Positions 44,394-53,378 are shown, numbered from the stretch's first letter. The stretch: 64,000 nucleotides of DNA from Bacillota bacterium (GCA_023402075.1 JAEXCS010000002.1:1-64000), one strand, 5' to 3'. Notes: generated from the letters alone by a model not told the origin. A program made the numbers and translations.

Positions 44394-45164
44394 TCACATT
44401 TCAAAAAAGTAATTGAGATATGCCTGAAGCATCTGATCTTCGTCCAGCTGTGGAATATTCCTGGCATCTGCAGGATTGATCGGATCGCTCTGATTGCGAA
44501 TCAGAAAGTCTGCAAGACTTTTTAAAGAACCGCAGACCCGTTTAATGCCCTCACTGCCCTCGTCATCATGAAGACTGTCTTTACTGATGCATTTTCCGCT
44601 TTTATCCACGATAAAGGATTCCAAATAACTGCTGCATCCATCATTATAAACAGGATGCTTTAGATCTTTGAGAGCATCTCCCAATCCATAAAAGTAAAGT
44701 CCTCGGAACGTAACAACATAAGTTGTCGTTCCATCATCATTTTCCTGACTGCCTAAAAGCGTAAGGGCGGGAAACGCAAGGTCCGTGCTACCCTTACCCA
44801 ATTCGTCCTCTCCTAAAACAGAATTGTTAAATTGACCCACAGCCAAGTTGTAGAGAGTAGCATCTGTTCCGGTCAGGCCGAAGGTATCAGCCGTTGGAAT
44901 TGGAAACTCAGTTGAATAGATTTTTCTGCCCACGTGAATCTTTTTAGGCGTATTTTGCTTTGCCGGAGTGCCTGACGATGCTGAATTTGACGATGCATTA
45001 GATGAAGAAGTCGGTTCCATAGATGTGCTTGGTTCTGTTACGCCTGATGATATACCAGACGAAGAATTTGTTTGGCCCGCGTTACCTCCACAACCCGCGA
45101 GAAAAAGAATACCAATGGTTAAAAGAAGAACGACACTTTTTTTAAAAAAAGTCTGATTAAGCAC
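44394..45164 (-). CDS. lipoprotein of unknown function
   Basis: The 256-residue protein has a signal peptide with KKSVVLLLTIGILFLAGCGG (lipobox LAGC), a Ser/Thr-rich linker (residues about 28-70) and a C-terminal domain with aromatic and acidic residues. It should be attached to the outer leaflet of the membrane. It sits 253 bases downstream of the amidase-domain gene on the same strand. No family was recognised. Confidence 0.7.
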   Translation of the reverse strand: MLNQTFFKKSVVLLLTIGILFLAGCGGNAGQTNSSSGISSGVTEPSTSMEPTSSSNASSNSASSGTPAKQNTPKKIHVGRKIYSTEFPIPTADTFGLTGTDATLYNLAVGQFNNSVLGEDELGKGSTDLAFPALTLLGSQENDDGTTTYVVTFRGLYFYGLGDALKDLKHPVYNDGCSSYLESFIVDKSGKCISKDSLHDDEGSEGIKRVCGSLKSLADFLIRNQSDPINPADARNIPQLDEDQMLQAYLNYFFEM

Positions 45165-45417
45165 AATAGCAACAACCTTTCCTTTTTAATTCAAAGCTCA
45201 ATTGTTTTTTACATGACAGTACATTATCTCTGATCAAGGGCGTGCACCGATGTTATCATAACGGCTACTTCTCTTTAGAAAAGATCTATACTGCGACTCC
45301 TGCGATACCTTGTCTTAACCACATCACAATTTCAAAGCTGTCATGTCTCTGGTACAAAATATGGTGATGAGAGATGGCAAATGCTCATCTCCCATCACTC
45401 TTTAAAATATTTAAAAA

Positions 45418-46614
45418 TTACTGCGGAGTCCACGTGCCAGTATGAGAATCCCAAACCGGGATATAGAAATCCATAACCTTTTTGTAATAATCGCTCATTT
45501 TTTCATTGCGATGGTCAGTCGTATGCGCACTATAATAGGCGGTTTGTCCATCATTACTTGTGATAATGCCGACATGAGCCTGCTTGGTGAGAGATGTCGG
45601 AAAATACATGATGCTCCCAGCGAAAGCGCGATTCCACGTACCAGTTCCAGCATGGAACACAATATCATTATCGAGCATATAGTCAGTGATCCCATAGTGA
45701 CCCGGTGATTTTCTGGGGCCACCAGTCAATCTCCAGCAGCTTGAATTATCATACCACACACCATCCTGCTGGACTCCGCCTGCGCTATAACACTGAGAAA
45801 CAAAGTTTGCACAGTCCGAATCATAGTGCGCATATTTGCTTCCGTCGGGCCTATGTCCAATCGGGAAATTGCTCGGTTGTTTCGCGTAATAGGCGGCATT
45901 TACACGATTCAATTCTTTTGCTCTTGACGCGCTGGCTCTTATAGCCTGATTGCTGATACTGCCAGAGATGATATCGCTTACGTCATTACGAGCATTTTCC
46001 ATGACCTCCTGCGCGGTAGGCACAAAAGAAGACAACGGCTCATCAACGTAAACTGCACCGCTAGCAGAAGAATGAAGTTCATCGTATGTATGAACTTTGA
46101 CTTCTGCATTTTCGACTGAAAGTGTGTTCAAAAATTCATCGGAATTAATATTGGAATTGATATCGGAATTGCTGGCTTTGATCAACAGCGGAACAGACAC
46201 AAGAAATTCCGCGTTGTGAGAAAGTTCTTTTCCGATATGTTCACGCTCCAATTCTCCACGCCAAATGGTCAGATAATCGTTAGCTCTTTGAAGCTCGTTT
46301 TCATCGGTCAGGTCCTCCATTGCAGCCAAAATGCCCTGAATATACGGAGCATCATCCGGGGTTTTCGCTTTGATTTGAGTGGTATAAGAAACACTGACTA
46401 CATAATTCACTTCGCCTGAGGTCGCTTCAACATTTGTGATTTCTCCAGAAACGTTGGTAACGTCATAGTAATCCTCAAGGAGTTGTGTTGCAGTGTTACA
46501 TGCCAAATTAATAACATTGTTCTGGGTTACATGGGGTGTACTATCGGTTTCTACTGCAAACGCTGGAACGCACAGAGACAGGCACATAACCACTGCCAGA
46601 GCCAAACTCATCAT
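45418..46614 (-). CDS. secreted amidase-domain (putative cell-wall hydrolase) protein
   Basis: The protein has a hydrophobic signal segment (LALAVVMCLSLCVPAFA) and a C-terminal amidase_6-type domain with YDSDCANFVSQCYSAGG (catalytic Cys) and AHVGIITS (His). It probably acts on cell-wall or other amide bonds outside the cell. The annotated ATG at 46614 lacks the usual basic n-region. An in-frame ATA at 46626-46624 lies six bases after GAGG and would add Lys-Lys-Lys, so the true start may be non-canonical. Confidence 0.75.
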   Translation of the reverse strand: MMSLALAVVMCLSLCVPAFAVETDSTPHVTQNNVINLACNTATQLLEDYYDVTNVSGEITNVEATSGEVNYVVSVSYTTQIKAKTPDDAPYIQGILAAMEDLTDENELQRANDYLTIWRGELEREHIGKELSHNAEFLVSVPLLIKASNSDINSNINSDEFLNTLSVENAEVKVHTYDELHSSASGAVYVDEPLSSFVPTAQEVMENARNDVSDIISGSISNQAIRASASRAKELNRVNAAYYAKQPSNFPIGHRPDGSKYAHYDSDCANFVSQCYSAGGVQQDGVWYDNSSCWRLTGGPRKSPGHYGITDYMLDNDIVFHAGTGTWNRAFAGSIMYFPTSLTKQAHVGIITSNDGQTAYYSAHTTDHRNEKMSDYYKKVMDFYIPVWDSHTGTWTPQ

Positions 46615-46767
46615 TTTCTTTTTTATGTTATACCTCTTTTCTCATTTTGTAAAGAATCCGCCGGAATAGAGATATGCAAAATGTCTTTGCTATAATACTT
46701 ACTGCATCGGCCTGCTCCTTTCGTGCCCCCGGTGGCGTGGGATCGTCGGTTTTGGTTTCCCTTCGTA

Positions 46768-46804
46768 ATAATAGTGTCTGGAAAACCGAAAAAGCGGACA
46801 AAAA
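46768..46804. repeat. 37-bp inverted repeat, left arm (flanks ECF sigma gene)
   Basis: The arm starts ATAATAGTGTCTG and ends GCGGACAAAAA. It matches the reverse complement of 47413-47449 at 33 of 37 positions. The arms sit on either side of the sigma factor gene. Confidence 0.75.
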
Positions 46805-46823
46805 TTTTAAAATATATTATTTT

Positions 46824-46852
46824 TTTACATTGGGCACTTTTACATGTTATAC
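46824..46852 (+). promoter_or_regulatory. sigma-A-type promoter for the ECF sigma gene
   Basis: TTTACA (46824-46829) and TTATAC (46847-46852) are spaced by 17 bases. They lie 47 bases before the GTG start of the sigma factor. Confidence 0.55.
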
Positions 46853-46898
46853 TAAGTGTGGAAATAATTGAGAATTCTGCGGATGGGAGGCAATCCTT

Positions 46899-47390
46899 GT
46901 GGATGTCAATCAAAAGAGAATGCTTGTTGAGAAATGGTATCGGCAATACTCAAAACTGCTGTTTCATGCCGCCTGCCTGTTGGACACTCCTGACGCGGCG
47001 GAGGAAATCGTGCAGGAGACATTCCGCATTGTGATGGAAACGGACGATCTGAAAAAAGTGGAATATCCCAAAACATGGCTGCGGAAAATCGTTTATAATG
47101 TTGTGCGGAATCGGCAGCGAGATCAGGAACGGTTTGCAAGTGTACCGATTGATGACGAGGGAATATCTATTGAAGAATTGGGGAGCCACGAGGACGAGCC
47201 GAACGTTGAGCTTGAATATGGGGGTATTGTATCCGCAGAAGACTTACACTTGCTCCGGCTCTCTTCGGTAGAACAACATACATATTCTGAAATTGCGGAG
47301 GAACTGGGCGTTTCCGCGGGGGCGTGTCGAAAACGAGTGGACCGGGCGAAGAAAGAATTGCGTAAAAAGCTGGAGAATGACAGAAGTTGA
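46899..47390 (+). CDS. ECF-type RNA polymerase sigma-70 factor
   Basis: The 163-residue protein has region 2 (YRQYSKLLFHAACLLDTPDA, then EEIVQETFRIV, and KTWLRKIVYNVVRNRQRD) and region 4 (SSVEQHTYSEIAEELGVSAG then CRKRVDRAKKELRKKL). It begins with GTG after GGGAGG. It directs transcription of an unknown regulon, probably including itself and the following genes. The next gene looks like its membrane-bound partner. Confidence 0.9.
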   Translation: MDVNQKRMLVEKWYRQYSKLLFHAACLLDTPDAAEEIVQETFRIVMETDDLKKVEYPKTWLRKIVYNVVRNRQRDQERFASVPIDDEGISIEELGSHEDEPNVELEYGGIVSAEDLHLLRLSSVEQHTYSEIAEELGVSAGACRKRVDRAKKELRKKLENDRS

Positions 47391-47412
47391 AACTGCTGAA
47401 AAAATTTTTAAC

Positions 47413-47449
47413 TTTTTGTCCGCTTTTTTCATTTTTCAGACACTATTAT
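47413..47449. repeat. 37-bp inverted repeat, right arm (flanks ECF sigma gene)
   Basis: This is the partner arm of 46768-46804. It ends just before the ribosome-binding site of the DUF4367 gene. Confidence 0.75.
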
Positions 47450-47466
47450 AGCAAGGAGGTTTCAAT

Positions 47467-48396
47467 ATGCCTGACCTCGATGGTAAGAAAAGCGATTCAT
47501 ACCAATTCCTCGAACAGATGAGTACCGAGAAATTGAAGAGTATTGTCCGTGCCGATTTTGAGTCTGGAGATTCCGACGACGCGGCCAATGACGAATTTAT
47601 CACCCGCGTGATGGAGGTGATTGCACAACGGGAAGAGGAAGACCCCACTGCGCCGCATTTTGATGTGGAGGCGGGATGGAAAGACTTCCAAGAGAATTAT
47701 TGCCCCACGGATGGAAAGACGATTGATGTATATGGCGATAATAAGCAAAATAAACTTGTCCACGAAAGCAGCAAAAACGAGGAACAGGCAGATTTGAAAG
47801 CTCCCCAGCCCAAACGGGCGGGTCATAGATTCCTGCGGATTATTACCATCGCTGCCGCTGTTGTATGTCTGTGCGCGGTGGCTGCAAACGCATTTGAGAT
47901 CAATATTTTTAAAATGTTTGCACAGTGGACGCAGGAGATTTTCCAATTCCATACCGAAGAAATTTCGTCGCAGGGAGCGGAGTATACCTCCGGCACCGTG
48001 CTGGATTCAAGCCAGACGTTGGAAGACGCATTGAAGAAGGCGGGCATCACCCAGCCCGTTTCGCCAAAGTGGATTCCAGAGGGATTTACCTTTGTAACAA
48101 TGGATGCTTATCCTGACATCGGGGAGCCATTATATACTGCTCTCTATGAAAATGAAACGACAGGCCATACGATTATTGTATCTGTAAATGTGCATCAAAA
48201 GCCACAAGCTTCTATACAGGAAAAGGACGACAGTCAAATCACTGTACATACAGCAGGTGGGATAGATCATTACATTATGCAGAACGAGGGCGAATTGTCT
48301 GCTACATGGTTTGTGGATAATTTAGAGTGCAAAATTAGTGGTGATGTTACGGAAAGTGAAATGGAAACTATGATCACTTCTATTTATGGGGAGTAA
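47467..48396 (+). CDS. DUF4367 transmembrane protein, probable anti-sigma factor
   Basis: The 309-residue protein has a cytoplasmic N-terminal part (residues 1-115) rich in charged residues, one transmembrane helix (about 120-140: RIITIAAAVVCLCAVAANAF) and an extracellular C-terminal DUF4367-type domain (LPEGF-like PKWIPEGFTFVTMDAYPD). This topology fits an anti-sigma factor for the ECF gene before it. AGGAGG precedes the ATG. Confidence 0.8.
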   Translation: MPDLDGKKSDSYQFLEQMSTEKLKSIVRADFESGDSDDAANDEFITRVMEVIAQREEEDPTAPHFDVEAGWKDFQENYCPTDGKTIDVYGDNKQNKLVHESSKNEEQADLKAPQPKRAGHRFLRIITIAAAVVCLCAVAANAFEINIFKMFAQWTQEIFQFHTEEISSQGAEYTSGTVLDSSQTLEDALKKAGITQPVSPKWIPEGFTFVTMDAYPDIGEPLYTALYENETTGHTIIVSVNVHQKPQASIQEKDDSQITVHTAGGIDHYIMQNEGELSATWFVDNLECKISGDVTESEMETMITSIYGE

Positions 48397-48402
48397 ATTG
48401 AA

Positions 48403-48828
48403 TTGAAAAAGGTTTTTTCAAAAAGTATGTCTCTGTTCCTGATTTTGCTCTTTACATTTAGTCTTTGCATCCCGGCAAGTGCCAGTGTTCCTATCCTTCG
48501 TTCCAGCAAATATTTAAGTTCATATGACGGCGTAGTCACCCGCGAAGGCGGCGGAACGATCAAAATTTCCTTTACCGTCATCGGCACCCGCGTGATTGAT
48601 GAAATCGGCGCAAGTCAAATCGTTGTCCAGAAGCAAGTGAGAGGTGCTTGGATTTCGGTAAAGACATTTAATAATACTCGGAATCCTGAACTTTCTACAA
48701 CGAATAACTATGCTTATGCGAACTACGTCCTGTACGACGGGGAGGCTGGAGTTAACTATCGCGCTGAAATCACAGTGTTTGGAAATACGGATTACCGAAC
48801 AATTACAACCTCATCTCAGAGGGCTTAA
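48403..48828 (+). CDS. small secreted protein
   Basis: The 141-residue protein has a signal peptide (KKVFSKSMSLFLILLFTFSL, cleavage after ASA) and a beta-rich mature domain of about 110 residues. It starts with TTG; GGGGAG is eight bases upstream and an ATG is absent. It is probably co-transcribed with the ECF sigma/anti-sigma pair as their target. No family was assigned with confidence. Confidence 0.65.
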   Translation: MKKVFSKSMSLFLILLFTFSLCIPASASVPILRSSKYLSSYDGVVTREGGGTIKISFTVIGTRVIDEIGASQIVVQKQVRGAWISVKTFNNTRNPELSTTNNYAYANYVLYDGEAGVNYRAEITVFGNTDYRTITTSSQRA

Positions 48829-48842
48829 TTATCTGGGAACAA

Positions 48843-48880
48843 GGCGCTCTGGCCGTTTGGCCTGAGCGTCTTTCTTTTTA
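48843..48880 (+). terminator. intrinsic terminator of the ECF operon
   Basis: GCGCTCTGGCC and GGCCTGAGCGT form a strong imperfect stem with a GTTT loop. CTTTCTTTTTA follows. Confidence 0.75.
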
Positions 48881-48963
48881 AGTGCGTTTTTGCCGTATAC
48901 CAACCGCAAGAGGACCTCCACAATTCGGATTTTCACAAAAAATCTAAACGTGTGGAGACCTTT

Positions 48964-49080
48964 ATGACAACTATAAACTTGCGGGACTATTACATAGAAG
49001 ATCAGACTATCGAGGTTTCAGATGAAGTGGCCGAAGCTCTGCGTTCGGACAAACTGTGTGATCGAAGCATATGTAGGTGA
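48964..49080 (+). pseudogene. truncated mobile-element sigma-like ORF
   Basis: A frame of 38 codons encodes MTTINLRDYYIEDQTIEVSD and EVAEALRSDK, the conserved N-terminus of small sigma-70-like proteins carried by Firmicute transposons. It then stops prematurely. An imperfect inverted repeat (ACCTCCAC and GTGGAGAC) precedes it and would cover the start region. Confidence 0.5.
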
Positions 49081-49266
49081 ACGCTCAATGGACAAGGCAG
49101 TATCATAAAAGCTTGTGGCTGATCTGTTAATCGTTAATCGATATGACGCAATATCACCAGTTGAATACGCAAATTCTGCGCCGCAATAAGCAAAGAAGAA
49201 GCCGGTTTCGAGAGGGCTTTAAACCGGCTGCGGATGAAAACGCAAAATTCTAACTTTTTCAATGGG

Positions 49267-49301
49267 AAAGTCCGCTGAAATCAACGATTTCAGCGGACTT
49301 T
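49267..49301. terminator. 16-bp perfect hairpin terminator beyond tRNA-Pro
   Basis: Arms 49267-49282 and 49286-49301 are exact reverse complements (AAAGTCCGCTGAAATC) around AAC. It is T-rich at either end and directly follows the tRNA 3' CCA on the minus strand. Confidence 0.85.
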
Positions 49302-49377
49302 TGGTCCGAGTGACAGGGTTCGAACCTGCGGCCTGATGGTCCCAAACCACCCGCGCTACCAACTGCGCTACACCCGG
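49302..49377 (-). tRNA. tRNA-Pro (anticodon UGG)
   Basis: The 76-nt sequence folds as a cloverleaf: acceptor CCGGGTG with CACTCGG (one G-U), D-stem GCGC/GCGC, anticodon stem GGTGG/CCATC with loop TTTGGGA (anticodon TGG), and T-arm GCAGG-TTCGAAC-CCTGT. Discriminator A and an encoded CCA complete it. The first pair C1-G72 is characteristic of bacterial tRNA-Pro. Confidence 0.92.
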
Positions 49378-49548
49378 ATATTTACTTTTTCGGTTTCCGA
49401 AAATTTCACTGTCTGTGGTCAAAGCTGTGGTCAAATGCAATTTGGGGGTACTTTTCGATGGGCGGTCAAATCCAGCAATCACCCGTGTTCCAAGGGCTTT
49501 GAGCGTTTCGGAAATACTCGGCTCGGATACCGGCACGGCACTCCCAAA
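49358..49548. repeat. tandem repeat unit 1 at the tRNA-Pro locus
   Basis: It contains the first part of the tRNA-Pro gene and about 170 bases upstream of it. It is repeated in diverged form at 49561-49771 (shared blocks: CGCTA-ACCCGGATAT, CTGTCTG-GGT, ACCCGTGTTCCAA, CTCGGCTCGGATA and CGGCACGGCACTCCCAA). Confidence 0.7.
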
Positions 49549-49560
49549 CCAGGCGCGATA

Positions 49561-49771
49561 CCAGCTTCGCTATACCCGGATATCTGGTTTTTTTATTGTA
49601 GCATAAAACCTGCGCAAAGCAAAGGTTTTCTCTGTCTGCGGTTATTGCTGTGGTTAAAGGCAATTTCGAGAAGTTTTTCATCCGGCCGCCAAATCCCGCA
49701 ATTACCCGTGTTCCAATGTCTTCCGGCGTTTCGGTTTTATTCGGCTCGGATATCGGCACGGCACTCCCAAT
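49561..49771. repeat. tandem repeat unit 2 with tRNA-Pro 5'-half remnant
   Basis: On the minus strand this unit has a tRNA-Pro-like 5' half (CCGGGTATAGCGAAGCTGG up to the anticodon-loop TTTGGGA). The sequence then switches to GTGCCGTGCC instead of a 3' half. The switch at the anticodon loop suggests a recombination site. TTGCTT and TACAAT boxes just upstream (minus strand, about 49594-49622) could serve the downstream intact tRNA. Confidence 0.65.
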
Positions 49772-49877
49772 CATCTGCGCTGTGGATGCACCATCCCCGA
49801 ATTTTAATCTTATCCCGGCGCACATGCGGCAGCCAGAAAAAACCTGCTATTACATATATAATTGTAGTTGCTCCGCT

Positions 49878-49906
49878 ATTATACCAGCAACGCGGGTAAA
49901 ATTCAA
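49878..49906 (-). promoter_or_regulatory. strong sigma-A-type promoter, minus strand
   Basis: Read on the minus strand, TTGAAT (49906-49901), a 17-base spacer and TATAAT (49883-49878) form a near-consensus promoter. It points to the tRNA-Pro repeat region and lies just downstream of the Vat-like gene. Confidence 0.65.
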
Positions 49907-49943
49907 GAAAAATTACATTTACCAGCGCCCGCCAGCCTGTCTT

Positions 49944-50579
49944 TTAGCCAATTCTTTTAATCCTATCCAAATCCGCGCTGCACAGTGCCTCCAGATTGTC
50001 AAAAATCTTCTCAGGAGTCCAGTTCCACCATTTTAGACGCAGCAAATAATCTATCAGCTCGTCTTCAAACCGCTTGCGCAGAATTTTACAGGGATTTCCT
50101 CCCGCAACGGTATAGGGCGGAACGTCTCTTGTGACCACGGAGTTTGCCGCAATAATTGCTCCGTCTCCAATGTGCACGCCGGGCATCACGGTGACATTCT
50201 GACCGATCCACACGTCGTTTCCCACCACAGTATCTCCCTTAAAGGGCAGGTCTTCCAAGGCCGGGGTTGCCTTCTCCCAGCCGCCGCCCATAATATTGAA
50301 GGGATAGGTGGTAACACTGCACATACGATGGTTTGCACCGTTCATCACAAATTCAATTCCCTTGGCAATGGCGCAGAACCTTCCGATCATCAACCGATCA
50401 CCCAAAAACTCATAGTGGTGGGTGACGTGGCTCTCAAACTGCTCCGGGCCGGTATTGTCGTCGTAGTAGGTATACTCCCCCACCAGAATATTGGGACGAG
50501 TAACCACATTTTTTATATAGCAAACGCTTTTGATGGCTTCGTTGGGATAAATCGCGTTGGGATTCGGTCCATATTGCAT
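49944..50579 (-). CDS. Vat-like xenobiotic (streptogramin A) acetyltransferase
   Basis: The 211-residue protein begins GPNPNAIYPNEAIKSVCYIK after the start and has the left-handed beta-helix hexapeptide repeats (VGNDVWIGQNVTVMPGVHIG, DGAIIAANSVVTRDV). It has the family motif VMNGANHRM with the active-site histidine. It ends LLRLKWWNWTPEKIFDNLEA as in Vat proteins. It transfers acetyl groups from acetyl-CoA to a drug hydroxyl, classically streptogramin A. Activity on a given drug cannot be inferred. Confidence 0.88.
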   Translation of the reverse strand: MQYGPNPNAIYPNEAIKSVCYIKNVVTRPNILVGEYTYYDDNTGPEQFESHVTHHYEFLGDRLMIGRFCAIAKGIEFVMNGANHRMCSVTTYPFNIMGGGWEKATPALEDLPFKGDTVVGNDVWIGQNVTVMPGVHIGDGAIIAANSVVTRDVPPYTVAGGNPCKILRKRFEDELIDYLLRLKWWNWTPEKIFDNLEALCSADLDRIKRIG

Positions 50580-50790
50580 TTCAAACCACCACTTTCATTC
50601 ATCTCTCCAACTTCCGTGCAGCACTCCCGTCCACCACACGAATAACTGTGCACATCATTTCTAATGTACACGTTTATTTTTCTTATGATAACACAAATAC
50701 GGGCGCAGGTAAAGGCATGGCTTCCCTTTCGGGCCGCCATGCCTTTTTACCTTTATGGAGCGCATCATTTCCCGTTCCGTGCGGCGTTTC

Positions 50791-53298
50791 TTAAATAAAC
50801 AGGTTTACATTGGACTCCTCCGCGTTGCCCAGATACGCACCCACGCCGCCAAGCTCCACGCCCTCAATCAGCTCCTCTTCCTTGATGCCCATGACATCCA
50901 TGCTCATGGTGCAGGCCACGATTTTCACGCCCTGCCCCATGGCCTTACGAATCAACGTCTCCAAGGAGTCCACGTTTTTGTCGTTCATGATTTTTTTCAT
51001 CATGGCCGTGCCCATCCCAGCCATATTCATCCGGGAAAGTTTCAGCTTTTCGCTGCCTCGGGGCAGCATCCCGCCAAACATGGATTCCATAAAGGTTTTT
51101 TTCACCGGCTGCTTCTCCGTCTTGCGCAGGGCGGTCAGCCCCCAGAAGGTGAAGAACATGGTCACGGGACGGCCCATGGCCGCCGCGCCGTTGGCAATGA
51201 TGAAGCTTGCCAGCACCTTATCCAAGTCCCCGGAGAAAACGATGATGGTCTTCCCCTGCGGCGTGTCGATGACCTGCGTCCCTGTGCGAGTGGGGACAGT
51301 GGCCGCACTTGTCGGAGAAGTTCCAGTCGGCTCCGTCATACCTTTACGCACCAGCGCCACATACTCCGTCCCCCGCCGCTCGCTAACGATGAGCGTATTT
51401 CCTGTGCGGCGGCACCATGCCCCGATGTCCTTCACAAAGCCGGGGTCGGAGGCAGTGACCTCCAGCGTTTCCCCGTCCTGCATCTCCTTCATGGTTTCAA
51501 ATACCTTCATGATGGGGCCGGGGCATTGCAGGCCGTTGCAGTCTAAGCGAATTGACTCTTGGGGCGTACCCGGAGCGGTGTTTCCCGCATCCTGTCCGCT
51601 GTCCAAAGCCGGCAGAGCTGACTGAGCAGGCTCTCCAAACTGCCGGTAGTGGGTGGACTGGTAAAACCGGGTTCCGGCAGGATAGAGCAGGACGTTTGTA
51701 AAGCCCTTTTGCATCAGCACCCGTGAAGCATTATAGGACCGCACGCCGATGGCGCAGAACACCAGAACGGGCTTCGTTCGGTCCACCTCGTCCAGCCGGT
51801 CCCGCAGCTCCCCAAGCGGGATATGCAGGGCGCTTTCCAGAGGGAAGGCCATCCGCTCCGCGTCCTCCCGCACATCCAGCAAAACCGCGTCCGGCAGCGT
51901 TTCCACCGCGTCCCAGTCACAGAAGCGGATTTTGTCCGTCAGCACGTTTTCGGCTGTAAAGCCCAACATATTCACAGGGTCCTTGGCGGAGGAATAAGGC
52001 GGGGCATAGGCCAGCTCCAGCTCCGCAAGCTCCCGGACGCCGCCGCCCAGCCGCAGAGTTACCGCGATGGTATCGATTCGTTTGTCCACGCCATCGTAGC
52101 CCACAATCTGCGCGCCAAACAGCTTCTTTCCGTCCATGGAGAACAGCAGCTTCAAAAACATTGGCACTGCGCCGGGATAGTAGCCCGCGTGGGAGTTCTG
52201 GGTAATTACCGCCCGCTCATAGTCCCGGCCGGGAAGCATACCGCGCTGTGTAAGCGCTTTTTCATTCACACCGGTAGTCCCGGCGGTCAGGTCGAACACC
52301 TTAAAAATAGAGGTGCTCTGCGCACCCCGATAAACCGAGCTGCCACCTGCGATGTTGTCCGCCGCGATGCGGCCCTGCTTGTTGGCGGGCCCAGCCAGCG
52401 GAGCCATGGCCCGCCCGCCAAACACCAGCTCACCTACCTCCGCAATGTCGCCCACGGCGTAAATATTGGGGTCTGCCGTGCGCAGAAAATCGTCCACCAC
52501 CACGCCACCGCGCTGGTTCAGCTCCAGCCCCGCAGCCTTGGCAAGCTCGTTGTTGGGCCGCACGCCGATGGACAGCACCACAAAGTCCACGGTGATTTCC
52601 CGCCCGCTTTTCAGGACAATGGTTACTTGCCTGCCGTCGTCCCGGAAGGAGTCCACTCCGTCGCCAAGGGACAGGTGCACGCCGTTTGCCTCGATGTTTT
52701 CGTGCAAAACCTGCGCCATCTCATAGTCCATGGGGGCCATCACCTGATCCAGCATCTCCACAATGGTGGTGTCCAACCCTAAATGATGCAGGTTTTCCGC
52801 CACCTCCAGCCCGATGAAGCCCCCGCCGATGACTGCGGCGGAGCGCGCGCCGCTTTCCCTGGCCATGGCCCGCAGCCGGTCTGTGTCCGGCACGGTCCAA
52901 AGCGTCCGGATGCGGGGCGAATCGATGCCGGGAATGGGCGGGCGGATGGGAGAGGAGCCGGTGGCCAGCACCAAATGGTCGTAAGGCTCCCGATAAACCT
53001 CGCCGGTGGAAAGGTTTTTAATTTCCACGGTCTTTTTCTCCCGGTCAATGGAAAGCGCCTCATTCTGCGTGCGCACATCCACCCGGAACCGCGCCCGCAT
53101 CACCTCGGGCTTTTGCACCAGCAGCGCGTCCCGGGAGCGAATCACATCTCCTACGTAATAGGGCAGTCCGCAGTTGGCATAGGATATGTATTCTCCCCGC
53201 TCCAGCAAAACGATTTCGGCTTCCTCGTCCAGTCTGCGCAGCCGCGCCGCGCAGCTCGCCCCTCCGGCGACGCCGCCGATGATCACGACCTTTGACAT
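50791..53298 (-). CDS. CoA-disulfide reductase-rhodanese-TusA-DsrE fusion protein
   Basis: The 835-residue protein has an FAD/NAD(P) oxidoreductase domain (GGVAGGASCAARLRRLD; redox Cys43 in YANCGLPYYVG). It then has a rhodanese domain (about 460-550, VFCAIGVRSYNA with the active Cys), a TusA domain (about 585-660, LDCNGLQCPGPIMKV) and a DsrE-like domain (about 690-835, CTMSMDVMGIKEEELIEG). Such fusions handle persulfide or CoA-persulfide sulfur in the cytoplasm. The ATG at 53298 has GGAGGAG upstream. The divergent Crp/Fnr gene probably regulates it. Confidence 0.92.
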   Translation of the reverse strand: MSKVVIIGGVAGGASCAARLRRLDEEAEIVLLERGEYISYANCGLPYYVGDVIRSRDALLVQKPEVMRARFRVDVRTQNEALSIDREKKTVEIKNLSTGEVYREPYDHLVLATGSSPIRPPIPGIDSPRIRTLWTVPDTDRLRAMARESGARSAAVIGGGFIGLEVAENLHHLGLDTTIVEMLDQVMAPMDYEMAQVLHENIEANGVHLSLGDGVDSFRDDGRQVTIVLKSGREITVDFVVLSIGVRPNNELAKAAGLELNQRGGVVVDDFLRTADPNIYAVGDIAEVGELVFGGRAMAPLAGPANKQGRIAADNIAGGSSVYRGAQSTSIFKVFDLTAGTTGVNEKALTQRGMLPGRDYERAVITQNSHAGYYPGAVPMFLKLLFSMDGKKLFGAQIVGYDGVDKRIDTIAVTLRLGGGVRELAELELAYAPPYSSAKDPVNMLGFTAENVLTDKIRFCDWDAVETLPDAVLLDVREDAERMAFPLESALHIPLGELRDRLDEVDRTKPVLVFCAIGVRSYNASRVLMQKGFTNVLLYPAGTRFYQSTHYRQFGEPAQSALPALDSGQDAGNTAPGTPQESIRLDCNGLQCPGPIMKVFETMKEMQDGETLEVTASDPGFVKDIGAWCRRTGNTLIVSERRGTEYVALVRKGMTEPTGTSPTSAATVPTRTGTQVIDTPQGKTIIVFSGDLDKVLASFIIANGAAAMGRPVTMFFTFWGLTALRKTEKQPVKKTFMESMFGGMLPRGSEKLKLSRMNMAGMGTAMMKKIMNDKNVDSLETLIRKAMGQGVKIVACTMSMDVMGIKEEELIEGVELGGVGAYLGNAEESNVNLFI

Positions 53299-53378
53299 GG
53301 CTTCTCCTCCTTGCAGTGCGCCCTCTCCGGGCGCACGTCTATTTTTTAACAGTATATGTCCGTGGCGCCGATTCTTCT

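Noticed and set aside
49561..49580. A second functional tRNA in repeat unit 2
   Set aside because: Only the 5' half up to the anticodon loop matches. The sequence after it cannot pair as anticodon stem, T-arm or acceptor.
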